Origin: Bosea sp. PAMC 26642
Lineage (GTDB): Bacteria > Pseudomonadota > Alphaproteobacteria > Rhizobiales > Beijerinckiaceae
Direction: 5' to 3'
Assembly (NCBI RefSeq): GCF_001562255.1
Contig: NZ_CP014301.1
Coordinates: 3,782,001 to 3,846,000, forward strand
Length of the DNA: 64,000 nt
Position numbers and translations under genes: made by a program. Below, in pieces: positions 52,112 to 61,771 of the stretch (positions within the stretch are counted from its first letter, which is position 1; the number at the start of each line of letters is the position of its first letter). The notes under the pieces are model-generated. The model saw only the letters and a program-made list of their open reading frames with translations, was not told the origin of the DNA and searched no databases.

Positions 52112-52911
52112 ACTGGACCTCTGCCCTTTATGTCGGGCGGGTGCGGCACCACCGGTTCCGGCCGAAGCCCCACGCGTTGGCCTACCGCGTCTTCTGGATG
52201 CTGCTCGACCTCGACGAGATCGACCGGCTGGCGGCGGGATTGCGTCTCTTCTCCCGCAATCGCTTCAATCTCTACGCCTTTCGCGACACCGATTACGGCG
52301 ACCGAAGCGGGCGGCCTTTGCGGTTGCAGATCGGCGAAATCCTGGCAAGCGCCGACATCGCCTGGGACGGTGGCCCGATCCGGCTCCTGACGATGCCACG
52401 CATTCTGGGTTACGCGTTCAACCCGATCAGCACCTATTTCTGCTATCGGCTCGACGGAAGCCTGTGCGCGACCGTCTACGAAGTGCACAACACCTTCGGC
52501 GAGACCCACAACTACGTCGCGCCCGTCGGTGCCGAGGCGGGACCGTTCGTCCAGGAGGCCCGCAAGCTCTTCCACGTCTCGCCCTTTATGGGGCTTGCGA
52601 TGCGCTACGCCTTCCAGATCGTGCCGCCTGACGAGCATGTCTCCGTCTCGATCGACGGCCACGACGCCGCAGGCCGCCTGATCGCCGCGACGATGAGCGG
52701 CAACCGCGTCGAGCTTGGTGACGCGGCGCTCTTGCGGCTGCTGGCAACCCATCCCCTGCTCACGCTGAAAGTCACTGCCGCCATCCACTGGCACGCGCTG
52801 CGTTTGCTGGCGAAGCGCATTCCCTGGCGGCCGCATCCGGCGCCGCCGGCACGTCCGTTCAGCCTGGGCAGTGCCGGGGCATCGCATGATAGAGGACCGG
52901 TGGAGCCATGA
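52108..52911 (+). CDS. DUF1365 protein
   Basis: A 267-residue soluble protein of the DUF1365 family: SALYVGRVRHHRFRPKPHALAYRVFWMLLDLDEID at the start, MPRILGYAFNPISTYFCYRLDG and EVHNTFGETHNYV. A basic opening, RxxR patterns and a C-terminal helical tail are typical. The family recurs between the FAD oxidoreductase and a CFA-like gene. A homologue in Rhodobacter is reported to be needed for ChrR turnover (from memory). It is linked by ATGA overlaps on both sides. Confidence 0.8.
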   Translation: MNWTSALYVGRVRHHRFRPKPHALAYRVFWMLLDLDEIDRLAAGLRLFSRNRFNLYAFRDTDYGDRSGRPLRLQIGEILASADIAWDGGPIRLLTMPRILGYAFNPISTYFCYRLDGSLCATVYEVHNTFGETHNYVAPVGAEAGPFVQEARKLFHVSPFMGLAMRYAFQIVPPDEHVSVSIDGHDAAGRLIAATMSGNRVELGDAALLRLLATHPLLTLKVTAAIHWHALRLLAKRIPWRPHPAPPARPFSLGSAGASHDRGPVEP

Positions 52912-54140
52912 GCCTGCCCGAAACAGAGCAGCATCCTGCGATAGCCGAGCAAGCGCTCTCGCCACGCGGAATCGGACTGTCGCGCTGGTTCCTGCGCCGA
53001 ATGCTGTCGCGGATCGCTATCGGACGCCTGACCGTCGTCACACCCGAGGGCGAGCGTCTCTATAGCGGACATGCCGCGCCCGGCCCGCAGGCCATGATCG
53101 TCCTGAAGAGCTGGCGCCCCTTGAGAATGTTGCTGCTGGATGGCGACATCGGCCTGGCCGAGGCCTATCGCGACGGCGATCTCGAGACCCCGGATCTGAC
53201 CGCGCTGATCGAGCTCGGCGCGCGCAACGACGCGACGTTGCGCAAGCTGGTCTCGGGCGCATGGCCGGCGCGCTTGCTCAATCGTCTGCGTCACCTGATC
53301 AACGCCAACACCCGCGCCGGCAGCCGCCGCAACATCATGGCGCATTACGATCTCGGCAACGAGTTCTATGGCCACTGGCTCGATGACAGCATGATGTACT
53401 CGTCGGCACTCTACGACGCGCCCACGGAGTCGCTCGAAGCGGCGCAGCAGCGCAAGCTCGACAGGATCGTCGCCATGCTCGATCTTTCGGGCGGCGAGCA
53501 CGTCCTCGAGATCGGCTGCGGCTGGGGAGCGCTGGCCGAGCGGCTGGCACACGAAGGCTGCCGCGTGACCGCGATCACCTTGTCGCCGGCGCAGCTGGAT
53601 GCGGCCCAGCGGCGTGTGGCCGAGGCCGGCCTCGCCGAGCAGGTCAGCTTGCATCTGCAGGATTATCGCGACATTTCCGGCAAGTTCGACCGCATCGTTT
53701 CGATCGAGATGATCGAGGCGGTCGGGCGCGCCTATTGGCCATCCTATTTCGCGACATTGAGCCGTTCGCTCCGCCCCGGCGGTCGGGCTGTGCTGCAGGC
53801 GATCACGATCGACGACGGTGTCTTCGAGGCCTATCAGCAGGGCACCGATTTCATCCAGCGCTACATCTTTCCCGGCGGCTGCCTGCCATCCGTACCTGCA
53901 TTGGAGAGCGAGGCGACCGGAGCCGGTCTTGCGACAATCGAGCGGCTCGATTTCGGGGCGAGCTACGCCGTGACCCTGAAGGAGTGGCGTCGGCGCTTTC
54001 AGGAGCGCTGGTCCGAGATCGCGCCACTCGGCTTTGACGATCCGTTTCGCCGTATGTGGGAATTCTATCTCTGCTATTGCGAAGCCGGCTTTCGGGCTCG
54101 AACGATCGATGTCAGCCTAATCGCCCTGCAAGCACGTTGA
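52908..54140 (+). CDS. CFA-synthase-like SAM methyltransferase (long paralog)
   Basis: A 410-residue protein with the CFA N-terminal domain (MLLLDGDIGLAEAYRDGDLETPDL) and the SAM domain VLEIGCGWGALAERLAHEG. It differs from E. coli Cfa at the bicarbonate site: YSSALY has Ser for the Cys, MIEAVG keeps the Glu but has Ala for its neighbour His, and VLQAITIDD has Gln for the His. This suggests a methyltransferase rather than cyclopropane former, as for UfaM-type enzymes of furan fatty acid synthesis. Last gene of the FAD-DUF1365-CFA operon (4-bp overlap). Confidence 0.8.
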   Translation: MSLPETEQHPAIAEQALSPRGIGLSRWFLRRMLSRIAIGRLTVVTPEGERLYSGHAAPGPQAMIVLKSWRPLRMLLLDGDIGLAEAYRDGDLETPDLTALIELGARNDATLRKLVSGAWPARLLNRLRHLINANTRAGSRRNIMAHYDLGNEFYGHWLDDSMMYSSALYDAPTESLEAAQQRKLDRIVAMLDLSGGEHVLEIGCGWGALAERLAHEGCRVTAITLSPAQLDAAQRRVAEAGLAEQVSLHLQDYRDISGKFDRIVSIEMIEAVGRAYWPSYFATLSRSLRPGGRAVLQAITIDDGVFEAYQQGTDFIQRYIFPGGCLPSVPALESEATGAGLATIERLDFGASYAVTLKEWRRRFQERWSEIAPLGFDDPFRRMWEFYLCYCEAGFRARTIDVSLIALQAR

Positions 54141-54344
54141 GGCGCGCCATCACCTGAGCACCGACGTGGGCACGGGTCTTTTATCCGTCCGCTCATCCGG
54201 TCTCGCGGCAGGGCTGACGAATTCGTGTGTCCCGATTTTTAGAACGAGAATGAACTAGGAGCCGACTGGGCCGTTCCTCCTCGCAACGCAACACGATCCC
54301 CCAAAATGGCGATCGTGCCGCGCAGACATGAACCGGAGGCGGAT

Positions 54345-54980
54345 ATGCCGAATCCAGACGAGCTGAAATTGAACAGGCGAGATCTCATGGCCGCCGCCGG
54401 TACATGCGCCGTCTTGCCCGTCATTAGCACGAGCGCGCGCTCTCAGCCTGCTCCCACGGGTCAACCGGTGAAGGCCGAGGTTTCTTTCACCGTGAACGGC
54501 GAAAACCAGGTCCTCAACGTCGACACTCGCACGACGCTGCTGGATGCATTGAGAGAGCATCTGCGCCTGACCGGCACCAAGAAGGGTTGTGACCACGGCC
54601 AATGCGGCGCCTGCACCGTCATCGTCGACGGCCAGCGCCTCAACTCCTGCCTGACCCTCGCGGTCATGCACCCGAACGCCAGCATCACGACCATCGAGGG
54701 CCTCGGCAGCGTCGATAAGCTTCACCCGATGCAGGCAGCCTTCGTCAAGCATGACGGCTTCCAGTGTGGCTACTGCACGCCGGGTCAAATCTGTTCCGGC
54801 GTCGCGATGCTCGACGAAATCAAGGCCGGCGTTCCCAGCCATGTCAGCACCAGCCTGACCGCGCCGCCCGATGTGACGGAGGAGGAAATCCGCGAACGCA
54901 TGAGCGGCAATATCTGCCGTTGCGGAGCCTATTCGAACATCGTCGACGCGATGATGGAAGTTTCCGGGAGGCGGGCATGA
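54345..54980 (+). CDS. paoA: Periplasmic aldehyde oxidoreductase, 2Fe-2S subunit
   Basis: A 211-residue iron-sulfur subunit with a twin-arginine signal ([19 protein letters not shown]) and both [2Fe-2S] cysteine sets: [16 protein letters not shown] with NSCLTLA, and [10 protein letters not shown] with [15 protein letters not shown]. Length and order match E. coli PaoA. The ATG at 54345 has a GGAGG site and starts just before the signal; 54306 is possible. The complex is exported folded and oxidises aldehydes in the periplasm. Confidence 0.85.
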   Translation: MPNPDELKLNRRDLMAAAGTCAVLPVISTSARSQPAPTGQPVKAEVSFTVNGENQVLNVDTRTTLLDALREHLRLTGTKKGCDHGQCGACTVIVDGQRLNSCLTLAVMHPNASITTIEGLGSVDKLHPMQAAFVKHDGFQCGYCTPGQICSGVAMLDEIKAGVPSHVSTSLTAPPDVTEEEIRERMSGNICRCGAYSNIVDAMMEVSGRRA

Positions 54981-55927
54981 GAGCTTTTACCTACGAGCGC
55001 GCCGGCTCTCCGACGGCGGCCGCGGCGGCCGCGGCCGCCAACCCGGCGGCGAAGTTCATCGCCGGCGGGACCAATCTGCTCGACCTGATGAAGCTGCAGA
55101 TCGAGGCACCGACACATCTCATCGACGTCAATGGCCTCAACCTCGACACCATCGAATCGACGCCCGACGGGGGGCTGCGCATCGGCGCCTTGGTCCGTAA
55201 TACGGCGCTGGCATCCGACGAGCGCGTGCGCCGCGACTATGGCGTGCTGTCCCGTGCGATCCTGGCAGGTGCGTCGGGGCAGTTGCGCAACCGCGCGACG
55301 ACAGCTGGAAATCTGCTCCAGCGGACCCGTTGTCCCTATTTTTACGATACCGCCCAACCCTGCAACAAGCGCCAGCCCGGTAGCGGCTGCTCGGCGATCG
55401 GCGGCTTCACGCGGCAGCTCGCCGTCGTCGGTAGCAGCGAAGCCTGCATCGCCACGCATCCATCCGACATGGCCGTCGCGCTGCGTCTGCTCGATGCGAC
55501 GGTGGAAACCCTCAAGCCGAACGGGACCAAGCGCTCGATCACAATCGCGGACTTCCATCGCCTGCCGGGGACGACACCGCACATCGAGACGGCCATGGAA
55601 GCCGGCGAACTGATTACCGCGGTCACACTGCCGAAGCCCGTTGGTGGGACGCAGATCTATCGAAAGGTACGCGACCGGGCATCCTACGCGTTCGCCCTGG
55701 TTTCGGTCGCTGCCATTGTGCAACGGGACGGATCGGGACGCGTGGCACTTGGCGGCGTCGCTCCCAAACCTTGGCGCAGCGAGCAGGCTGAGGCGGAGCT
55801 GTCGCGTGGCGCGAAGGCTACGGCGGCGGTGCTGCTGGATGGTGCCAAACCCACCCGCGAGAACGCGTTCAAGTTGCCGCTGGTCGAGCGCACGCTTGGC
55901 GCAGTCCTGGCCGAAGCGAGGGCCTGA
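54977..55927 (+). CDS. paoB: Periplasmic aldehyde oxidoreductase, FAD subunit
   Basis: A 316-residue FAD-binding subunit: [11 protein letters not shown] (FAD loop) and [42 protein letters not shown] cluster motif supplies cysteines for the extra [4Fe-4S] cluster characteristic of PaoB. ATG overlaps the paoA stop by 4 bp. Confidence 0.9.
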   Translation: MRAFTYERAGSPTAAAAAAAANPAAKFIAGGTNLLDLMKLQIEAPTHLIDVNGLNLDTIESTPDGGLRIGALVRNTALASDERVRRDYGVLSRAILAGASGQLRNRATTAGNLLQRTRCPYFYDTAQPCNKRQPGSGCSAIGGFTRQLAVVGSSEACIATHPSDMAVALRLLDATVETLKPNGTKRSITIADFHRLPGTTPHIETAMEAGELITAVTLPKPVGGTQIYRKVRDRASYAFALVSVAAIVQRDGSGRVALGGVAPKPWRSEQAEAELSRGAKATAAVLLDGAKPTRENAFKLPLVERTLGAVLAEARA

Positions 55928-55930
55928 CCC

Positions 55931-58138
55931 ATGAAATTCGACAAGCCCGCAACAGAGAACCCGATCGACCAGCTGAAGATCGTCGGCCAGCCCCACGACC
56001 GCCTCGACGGACCGCTGAAAGTTACCGGCGGCGCGCGCTACGCCTACGAGCAGCACGATGTCGTGCCGAACCAGGCCTATGGCTACGTCCTCGGCTCGAC
56101 CATCGCCAAGGGCAAAATCGCATCGCTCGCGCTCGATGCGGCCCGAAACGCACCGGGCGTTCTCGCCGTCATCACGGCCACGGAGGCCGGCAAACTTGCA
56201 AAGGGCAAACGGAACACGGCGCGCCTGCTCGCAGGACCGGATATCGAACACTACCATCAAGCGGTGGCGCTCGTCGTAGCCGAGACCTTCGAAGAAGCCC
56301 GTGCTGCCGCAAGCCTCATCCGGGTCGAGTATGTTGCTGCCGCAGGCGCGTTCGATCTCGATGCCGCGAAGAGCGGGGCTGCCGAACCCGAGGGCGACGA
56401 TCCAAGTCTGGCCGACACGCATGTCGGCGACTTCCCCGGTGCCTTTGCGAAGGCTTCGGTCCAGCTCGATGAAACCTACAGCACGCCCGATCAAAGCCAT
56501 GCGATGATGGAACCGCACGCGACGCTGGCGGCCTGGGAGGGCGACAACCTCACGCTCTGGACCTCCAACCAGATGGTCGCCTGGGGGGTTGCCGACATGG
56601 CGCAAACGCTGGGAATCCCCAAGGAGAAGATCCGTATCGTCTCCCCGTTCATCGGCGGGGGCTTCGGCGGCAAGCTCTTCCTGCGCTCGGATGTGCTGTT
56701 GGCGGCGCTGGGAGCACGAGCGGCCAGGCGTCCCGTCAAGGTGGCGCTGCAGCGGCCGCTGATCATGAACAACACGACGCATCGACCGGCGACGATCCAG
56801 CGTATCCGGATCGGGGCGAACACGGACGGCCGGATCACGGCGATCGGCCATGAGAGCTGGTCAGGCGACCTTGCCGTCGGGGGACCTGAAGTGGCGGTTC
56901 AGCAGACGAGGCTGCTTTACGCTGGCGCAAACCGCATGACGGCGATGCGCCTGGCCGTTCTGGACCTGCCTGAGGGCAACGCCATGCGCGCGCCGGGAGA
57001 GGCGCCGGGTCTCATGGCCCTGGAAATGGCGATGGACGAGATGGCCGAGAAGCTCGGCATCGACCCGATCGCGTTTCGGGTCCTCAACGACACGCAGGTC
57101 GATCCGGAAAAGCCGGAGCGGCCGTTCTCGATGCGCCGCCTCGAGGAATGCTTTCGGCTGGGCGCCGAGCGCTTCGGCTGGGAGCGGCGGGCTGCACGGC
57201 CGGGCCAGATGCGGGATGGCCGCTGGCTGGTCGGAATCGGCGTTGCAAGCGCCTTCCGCAACAACCTGGTGATGAAATCGGCGGCCCGTGTCCGGCTTGA
57301 GGCCGACGGTACGGTCACGGTCGAGACGGACATGACCGACATCGGTACCGGCAGCTACACCATCATCGGCCAGACCGCGGCGGAGATGCTCGGCGTCTCT
57401 CTCGACAAGGTTGTCGTGCGGTTGGGTGATTCCCGGTTTCCCGTGTCGGCGGGGTCGGGCGGGCAATGGGGCGCCAACAGCTCGACAGCCGGCGTCTATG
57501 CAGCCTGCGTCAGGCTGCGCGAAGCCGTCGCCCAGAAACTCGGCATCAACTCCACCGAGGCGGTTTTCGCCTATGACACGGTTCGCGCGGGCAATCGCAG
57601 CCTGCCGCTTGTTCGCGCCGTCGAGGCAGGTCCGTTGGTCGGCGAGGATATGATGGAATACGGAGATCTCGACGAGACACATCAGCAATCGACCTTCGGC
57701 GCGCATTTCGTCGAAGTTGGTGTCGATGCGGCCACCGCCGAGACACGGATCAGGCGAATGCTCGCGGTCTGCTCGGCCGGTCGAATCCTCAATCCCAAGA
57801 CAGCCCGCAGTCAGGTCATCGGCGCGATGACGATGGGCGCAGGAGCCGCTTTGATGGAAGAACTGGCCGTCGATACCCGCCGCGGCTTCTTCGTCAATCA
57901 CGATCTTGCCGGTTATGAGGTGCCTGTTCATGCCGACATCCCGCATCAGGATGTCGTCTTCCTCGACGAAACCGACCCGATGTCCTCGCCGATGAAGGCA
58001 AAAGGCGTGGGAGAACTCGGCATCTGCGGTGTCGGCGCCGCCGTCGCGAACGCGATCTACAACGCCACCGGCGCGCGCGTACGCGACTATCCGATCACGC
58101 TCGACAAATTGCTGAACCGTATGCCGGATGCCGCATAG
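55931..58138 (+). CDS. paoC: Periplasmic aldehyde oxidoreductase, molybdopterin subunit
   Basis: A 735-residue catalytic subunit binding molybdopterin (MCD form in E. coli). Conserved pieces are IGGGFGGKLFLRSD, GGQWGANSSTAGVYAAC and the active-site Glu of KGVGELGICG near the C-terminus. Size equals E. coli PaoC (about 732). It has no signal peptide of its own, being co-exported with PaoA. A paoD-type chaperone is not adjacent. Confidence 0.9.
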   Translation: MKFDKPATENPIDQLKIVGQPHDRLDGPLKVTGGARYAYEQHDVVPNQAYGYVLGSTIAKGKIASLALDAARNAPGVLAVITATEAGKLAKGKRNTARLLAGPDIEHYHQAVALVVAETFEEARAAASLIRVEYVAAAGAFDLDAAKSGAAEPEGDDPSLADTHVGDFPGAFAKASVQLDETYSTPDQSHAMMEPHATLAAWEGDNLTLWTSNQMVAWGVADMAQTLGIPKEKIRIVSPFIGGGFGGKLFLRSDVLLAALGARAARRPVKVALQRPLIMNNTTHRPATIQRIRIGANTDGRITAIGHESWSGDLAVGGPEVAVQQTRLLYAGANRMTAMRLAVLDLPEGNAMRAPGEAPGLMALEMAMDEMAEKLGIDPIAFRVLNDTQVDPEKPERPFSMRRLEECFRLGAERFGWERRAARPGQMRDGRWLVGIGVASAFRNNLVMKSAARVRLEADGTVTVETDMTDIGTGSYTIIGQTAAEMLGVSLDKVVVRLGDSRFPVSAGSGGQWGANSSTAGVYAACVRLREAVAQKLGINSTEAVFAYDTVRAGNRSLPLVRAVEAGPLVGEDMMEYGDLDETHQQSTFGAHFVEVGVDAATAETRIRRMLAVCSAGRILNPKTARSQVIGAMTMGAGAALMEELAVDTRRGFFVNHDLAGYEVPVHADIPHQDVVFLDETDPMSSPMKAKGVGELGICGVGAAVANAIYNATGARVRDYPITLDKLLNRMPDAA

Positions 58139-58224
58139 GGCTCCATTGCGAGAAAGTATCCCGGCGCCTCAGGTCGTTACGCTCAATTCACCGCGGATGA
58201 CGCCTGAGACGCCGAACTCGTACT

Positions 58225-60573
58225 CTACCGGACGTCGGTGCATTCGCTTGCGTTCGGAAAGCGGTATGGAGCGGCATTGCATGTCGCCGGTTCGCCATAG
58301 CGCCAGCCCGAGCCCTTATACCCGACGTAAACCCGGCCGAAGCGGTCCTTGTCGGCCTCGACGACGGAAACCTGGTCGAGCGTGCCGAGCGGAAAGCCAG
58401 CGACCTGTTTCCAGCTCGATGCGTCATCCGTCGATCTCCAGATCCCGTAGCCGCCCGAGACACGTCCCGACAGGAAGATGGTCGGGTAAGTCGAACCCTC
58501 CGCTGCCTTTCCGAAGCCGATATCGTCGACGTGATCGACGTTTGGAAGCTGTGTCCAGCTCGCTCCCCCGTCGATGCTGCGGCGAAGACGCAGATCCTGG
58601 CCTTCCGCGACACCTGAGGTGAAGAAGAGGTGGCCCTCCTTGCCAGGAACGGCGCGCAGCTTGGCGCTAAAGCCGCTATGGGGCGCGATCTCCCGATCGT
58701 AGATGCGCGCCCAGCTTCCTCCGCCATCCTGTGTCCGCCAGAGACCCCTGAGCGCCACATTCCGGCCCTCGCCGGAATGGAAATAGTAGAACACGCCCGG
58801 GCTGACGCGATCGGCGGTCAGCGTGCGGCGCACATAGTAATACTGTGCGTGCGAGCCCGTATTGGGGAGAGTCTCGCCAGGGAGCTGGACTCGCGTCCAG
58901 CTCGCGCCGCGATCCATTGTATAGAACGGGGAACGATCGAAGCTGGGAAGCCAGATGATGTTTTTGGTATCATCGGACGAGACGGCGATGCTGCCGAACG
59001 ACATGCGCCAGGGGTCGCTGGCTTGCGTGCCCGGGGGCTGGGGCAGGCTTGGAAACCGCGTCCAGCTGCGCCCGGCGTCGAGGCTGTAGCCTGCGAGAAC
59101 CGACTGCCCATCCTGCGAGCAGCAGTCCATCCGGGTGTCGGATGCGTTGGTGACGAGGAAGTTCGGATCGGATGCGCTCCAGTCGACCTGCTGCGCTGCG
59201 ATCAGGACGCGCTCCTTCGGCCCGTAGGTCGTCGAGAAGGCGTCGAGATCGGTCTTGAGATGAATGCCGAAATCCCAGGATGCGAACAGGGGCGCGCGAC
59301 CGGGCGGGTGGACGGCGTCGTTGGCGACGAGTTCCTCGACGCCGCGGGTCTGGCTCGTCCAGACGATTTCCTGCGCCGTTTCCGGCATGTCGGCGACATA
59401 GACGCCCGTGCCCGCGCTGTTGATCATGCGGTCGGGCAGAACCGGATCGAAGACGACGCGGCTGGTGGCGAAATAGGACTGGTTGGCGACCCGCAGCCAT
59501 GGCGGGTCGCCCTCGCCGACCCGGGAGCGATGCGACAGCCTGACCCAGCGCTCGCCGCCGTCGCCGGAGCGAAATGCGCGGCCGTTTTCCTCGAAGACGA
59601 AAATCTGGCCATTGCGCGGATTGATCGCGACGGATGCGAAACGCCCCGTCGTCAGGCCGCGATGTTCTGTGAGGTTGGTCCAGGATGCGTCCCGCAAGCG
59701 CCAGAGCGTGCCGCTTTCGATGTCGACGCCATAGAACGTACCGTCGGGGGCGAAGGCGCCGTGCTTGAGCGTCTTCGGCTGCGGCCGATCGGCCGCGACG
59801 AGCGGCGCAAAACTGCGGCCGGCGTCGCTCGATACGAACAGGCCGTTGCCTGCAGACATCGCCAGAATACGCCCGGAATAGCGGCTCCCAGCGACACGCT
59901 CGAACCAGGGCAGAACGCCCGGGCTCTGGACGCCGGCGGCGGGGCGCAGATCCTGCCCCTTCGGCATACCGGCCACGCTTTGCCAGGTCACGCCTGCATC
60001 CTGCGATCGAAGCAGGCCGTCTTCCGGAGTTCCAAGAAAGACGAGATCGGGATCGACAGGGCTGACGGCCATGAACGAGCCGTAGTGCCGGAACTCGCTG
60101 TTGGGGTCGAATTTCATGGGAAAGGGCTTGGCGTGCGAGGCCCGGACGAAGCTCGTTCCGCGGTCGTCGCTGCGATAGACGTGGCCCTTGATGGCCATGT
60201 AGATTCGCTCCGCCTTCGATGGCGCGACGGCGATCTCGTAGACACCGTCGGCGGCGCCATTCTGGACGCGATCGCTTTCCGGCATCGTCGAGGCCGTGAC
60301 AAGCTGTGCCCAGCGCGCGCCGTCCGCGATCCAGAGATAGGCGCCATACACGTCGGTGCGAATGACGCGGGTCGCCCCGCTCCTGTCCGCGTCATAGCCC
60401 GTGATGAAGCCGCCGCCGCCGATGGCCACGGGCTTCCAGAGATAGCGTTCCGTGCTGGCCGGCGTCACCGGCGATGTCTGTGCCCTGGCCGTCCCCGCGG
60501 TCTGTCCCAACAGCATGAGAACAGCTGCGAGACCGGCAACGATGCTTCGGATCGCCTCGCCTCGTCGTTGCAT
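58225..60573 (-). CDS. Exported GH74-like BNR/WD-repeat protein
   Basis: A 782-residue protein with a signal peptide (RSIVAGLAAVLMLLGQTAGTARAQ) and two seven-bladed-propeller-like halves. The opening YLWKPVAIGGGGFITGYDADRSGATRVIRTDVYGAYLW (split) closely matches the N-terminal blade of GH74 xyloglucanases, including the catalytic-position Asp of RTDVxGAY. Several BNR/Asp-box repeats (SxDxGxxW, e.g. SQDAGVTW, SIDGGASW, STDDASSW) follow. The ATG at 60573 is at the signal peptide. Activity on beta-glucan-type surface or plant polymers is plausible, not established. It adjoins exopolysaccharide genes. Confidence 0.7.
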   Translation of the reverse strand: MQRRGEAIRSIVAGLAAVLMLLGQTAGTARAQTSPVTPASTERYLWKPVAIGGGGFITGYDADRSGATRVIRTDVYGAYLWIADGARWAQLVTASTMPESDRVQNGAADGVYEIAVAPSKAERIYMAIKGHVYRSDDRGTSFVRASHAKPFPMKFDPNSEFRHYGSFMAVSPVDPDLVFLGTPEDGLLRSQDAGVTWQSVAGMPKGQDLRPAAGVQSPGVLPWFERVAGSRYSGRILAMSAGNGLFVSSDAGRSFAPLVAADRPQPKTLKHGAFAPDGTFYGVDIESGTLWRLRDASWTNLTEHRGLTTGRFASVAINPRNGQIFVFEENGRAFRSGDGGERWVRLSHRSRVGEGDPPWLRVANQSYFATSRVVFDPVLPDRMINSAGTGVYVADMPETAQEIVWTSQTRGVEELVANDAVHPPGRAPLFASWDFGIHLKTDLDAFSTTYGPKERVLIAAQQVDWSASDPNFLVTNASDTRMDCCSQDGQSVLAGYSLDAGRSWTRFPSLPQPPGTQASDPWRMSFGSIAVSSDDTKNIIWLPSFDRSPFYTMDRGASWTRVQLPGETLPNTGSHAQYYYVRRTLTADRVSPGVFYYFHSGEGRNVALRGLWRTQDGGGSWARIYDREIAPHSGFSAKLRAVPGKEGHLFFTSGVAEGQDLRLRRSIDGGASWTQLPNVDHVDDIGFGKAAEGSTYPTIFLSGRVSGGYGIWRSTDDASSWKQVAGFPLGTLDQVSVVEADKDRFGRVYVGYKGSGWRYGEPATCNAAPYRFPNASECTDVR

Positions 60574-60626
60574 GGGCCGCTCACATTGGACAGATTTTTT
60601 CGGGGCTTGCGCCTGCAGCTCCGCCA

Positions 60627-61391
60627 CTAGTCGTGCGTCTTGGTGGCGAGATGGTAGGCCGCGCTCGGATTGGTCTTCAGATACCGGGTTCCCAGGCGCC
60701 TCGGTTCGAGCGCCGCCCGATGCAGCCATTCGAGACCGGCCGTCTGCATCCAGGCCGGTGCCCGGCGCCGCAGCCCGGCGCAATGATCGAACAGGCCCCC
60801 GCATGTCCTGATCCAGGCGAGCCCACTCAGGCGATGGCGGTTGGCGATCGCGAACGCCTCCTGATGCGGCGTCCCGAGGCCCAGCCAGAGCACGTCGGCT
60901 CCGCTCGCCACGATCTCTTCGCAGATCGCGGGCTCGTCCTCCTTGTTGAAATAGCCGTCGCGGATGCCGACGATCTCGAGGCCGCGATGGCGCGCGGTCA
61001 GCGCCTTGGCCGCAAGCGCCGCCACGCCGGGCAGCGCGCCGAGGAAGAAGAACCGCAACCCGTTTTCGACTGCGGCATCGGATGCATCATGGATGAAATC
61101 GGTCGTCGCGACCCGCTCCTGCAGCGGACGCTTGCAGAGCAGGCGCGTCGCAAGGACCAGCGGCATACCGTCGGCGTCGATGATGTCGGCCTGATCGAGC
61201 AGGTCCCGAAAGCTGGCTTCGCGATGAAAGGTGGCGATCGAGGCGCCGTTCGATGCGATCACGACCCGCGGAACCGTAAGTTCACCCGCTCTGGAGAGCC
61301 GGCAATCCTGCACCATCTGCCGGGCCAACTCCGAGCGCGTCAGGCGGGCGGTCGTAATGCCGCCGACAACCACCGTTTCGAAGGCCTGCAT
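60627..61391 (-). CDS. WecG/TagA/CpsF family glycosyltransferase
   Basis: A 254-residue GT26 enzyme transferring a UDP-activated amino sugar (for example ManNAcA in WecG) to a lipid-linked acceptor at the inner membrane. Family marks: VVIASNGASIA, the catalytic DADGMPLV and LGLGTPHQEAFAI. It lies downstream of the GT2 gene on the same strand, separated by about 380 bp, so it may have its own promoter. Confidence 0.85.
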   Translation of the reverse strand: MQAFETVVVGGITTARLTRSELARQMVQDCRLSRAGELTVPRVVIASNGASIATFHREASFRDLLDQADIIDADGMPLVLATRLLCKRPLQERVATTDFIHDASDAAVENGLRFFFLGALPGVAALAAKALTARHRGLEIVGIRDGYFNKEDEPAICEEIVASGADVLWLGLGTPHQEAFAIANRHRLSGLAWIRTCGGLFDHCAGLRRRAPAWMQTAGLEWLHRAALEPRRLGTRYLKTNPSAAYHLATKTHD

Positions 61392-61771
61392 GTGACCTCA
61401 GACCTCCAGCCATATGTGACGCACGATCGCGCACTCGCCATTTTCAGCCACAAGAATTATCGTGACGCAGTTCCCGCCAAATCTCAATCCGAAATGCCGG
61501 TCCAGTCCCAAGGGTCATATGCATGTCCTTTGGCAACAGTCCCTGAGGCTCTACTCTTTCGAATACATCTGAGCAAGATTCGAGCCATACAGCCGGTTAC
61601 GATCAGTTCAAAGGCTCGCTGTTCCGTTCGTGGAGCGCCAATCGGATGCGCCGCTTTACTGGCAGACCTTCAAGCGCCGGTTCATCGACAAGCCTGGATG
61701 TTAACGCCTGCGATATCGCCCGTGTCGGCTGAGAGGTCAACCGCCAAGTCGGACTTTCGATATCACGGACA
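61392..61771. other. Gene-poor interval upstream of the WecG-type gene
   Basis: About 380 bp of visibly lower GC than its flanks, with no convincing reading frame. It lies between two minus-strand genes and would hold the WecG-type promoter, but no clear box could be fixed by eye. Confidence 0.5.

Noticed and set aside
58630..60630. A 666-residue plus-strand frame opposite the GH74-like gene
   Set aside because: It is antisense to a protein with a signal peptide and BNR repeats, and shows no domain of its own.
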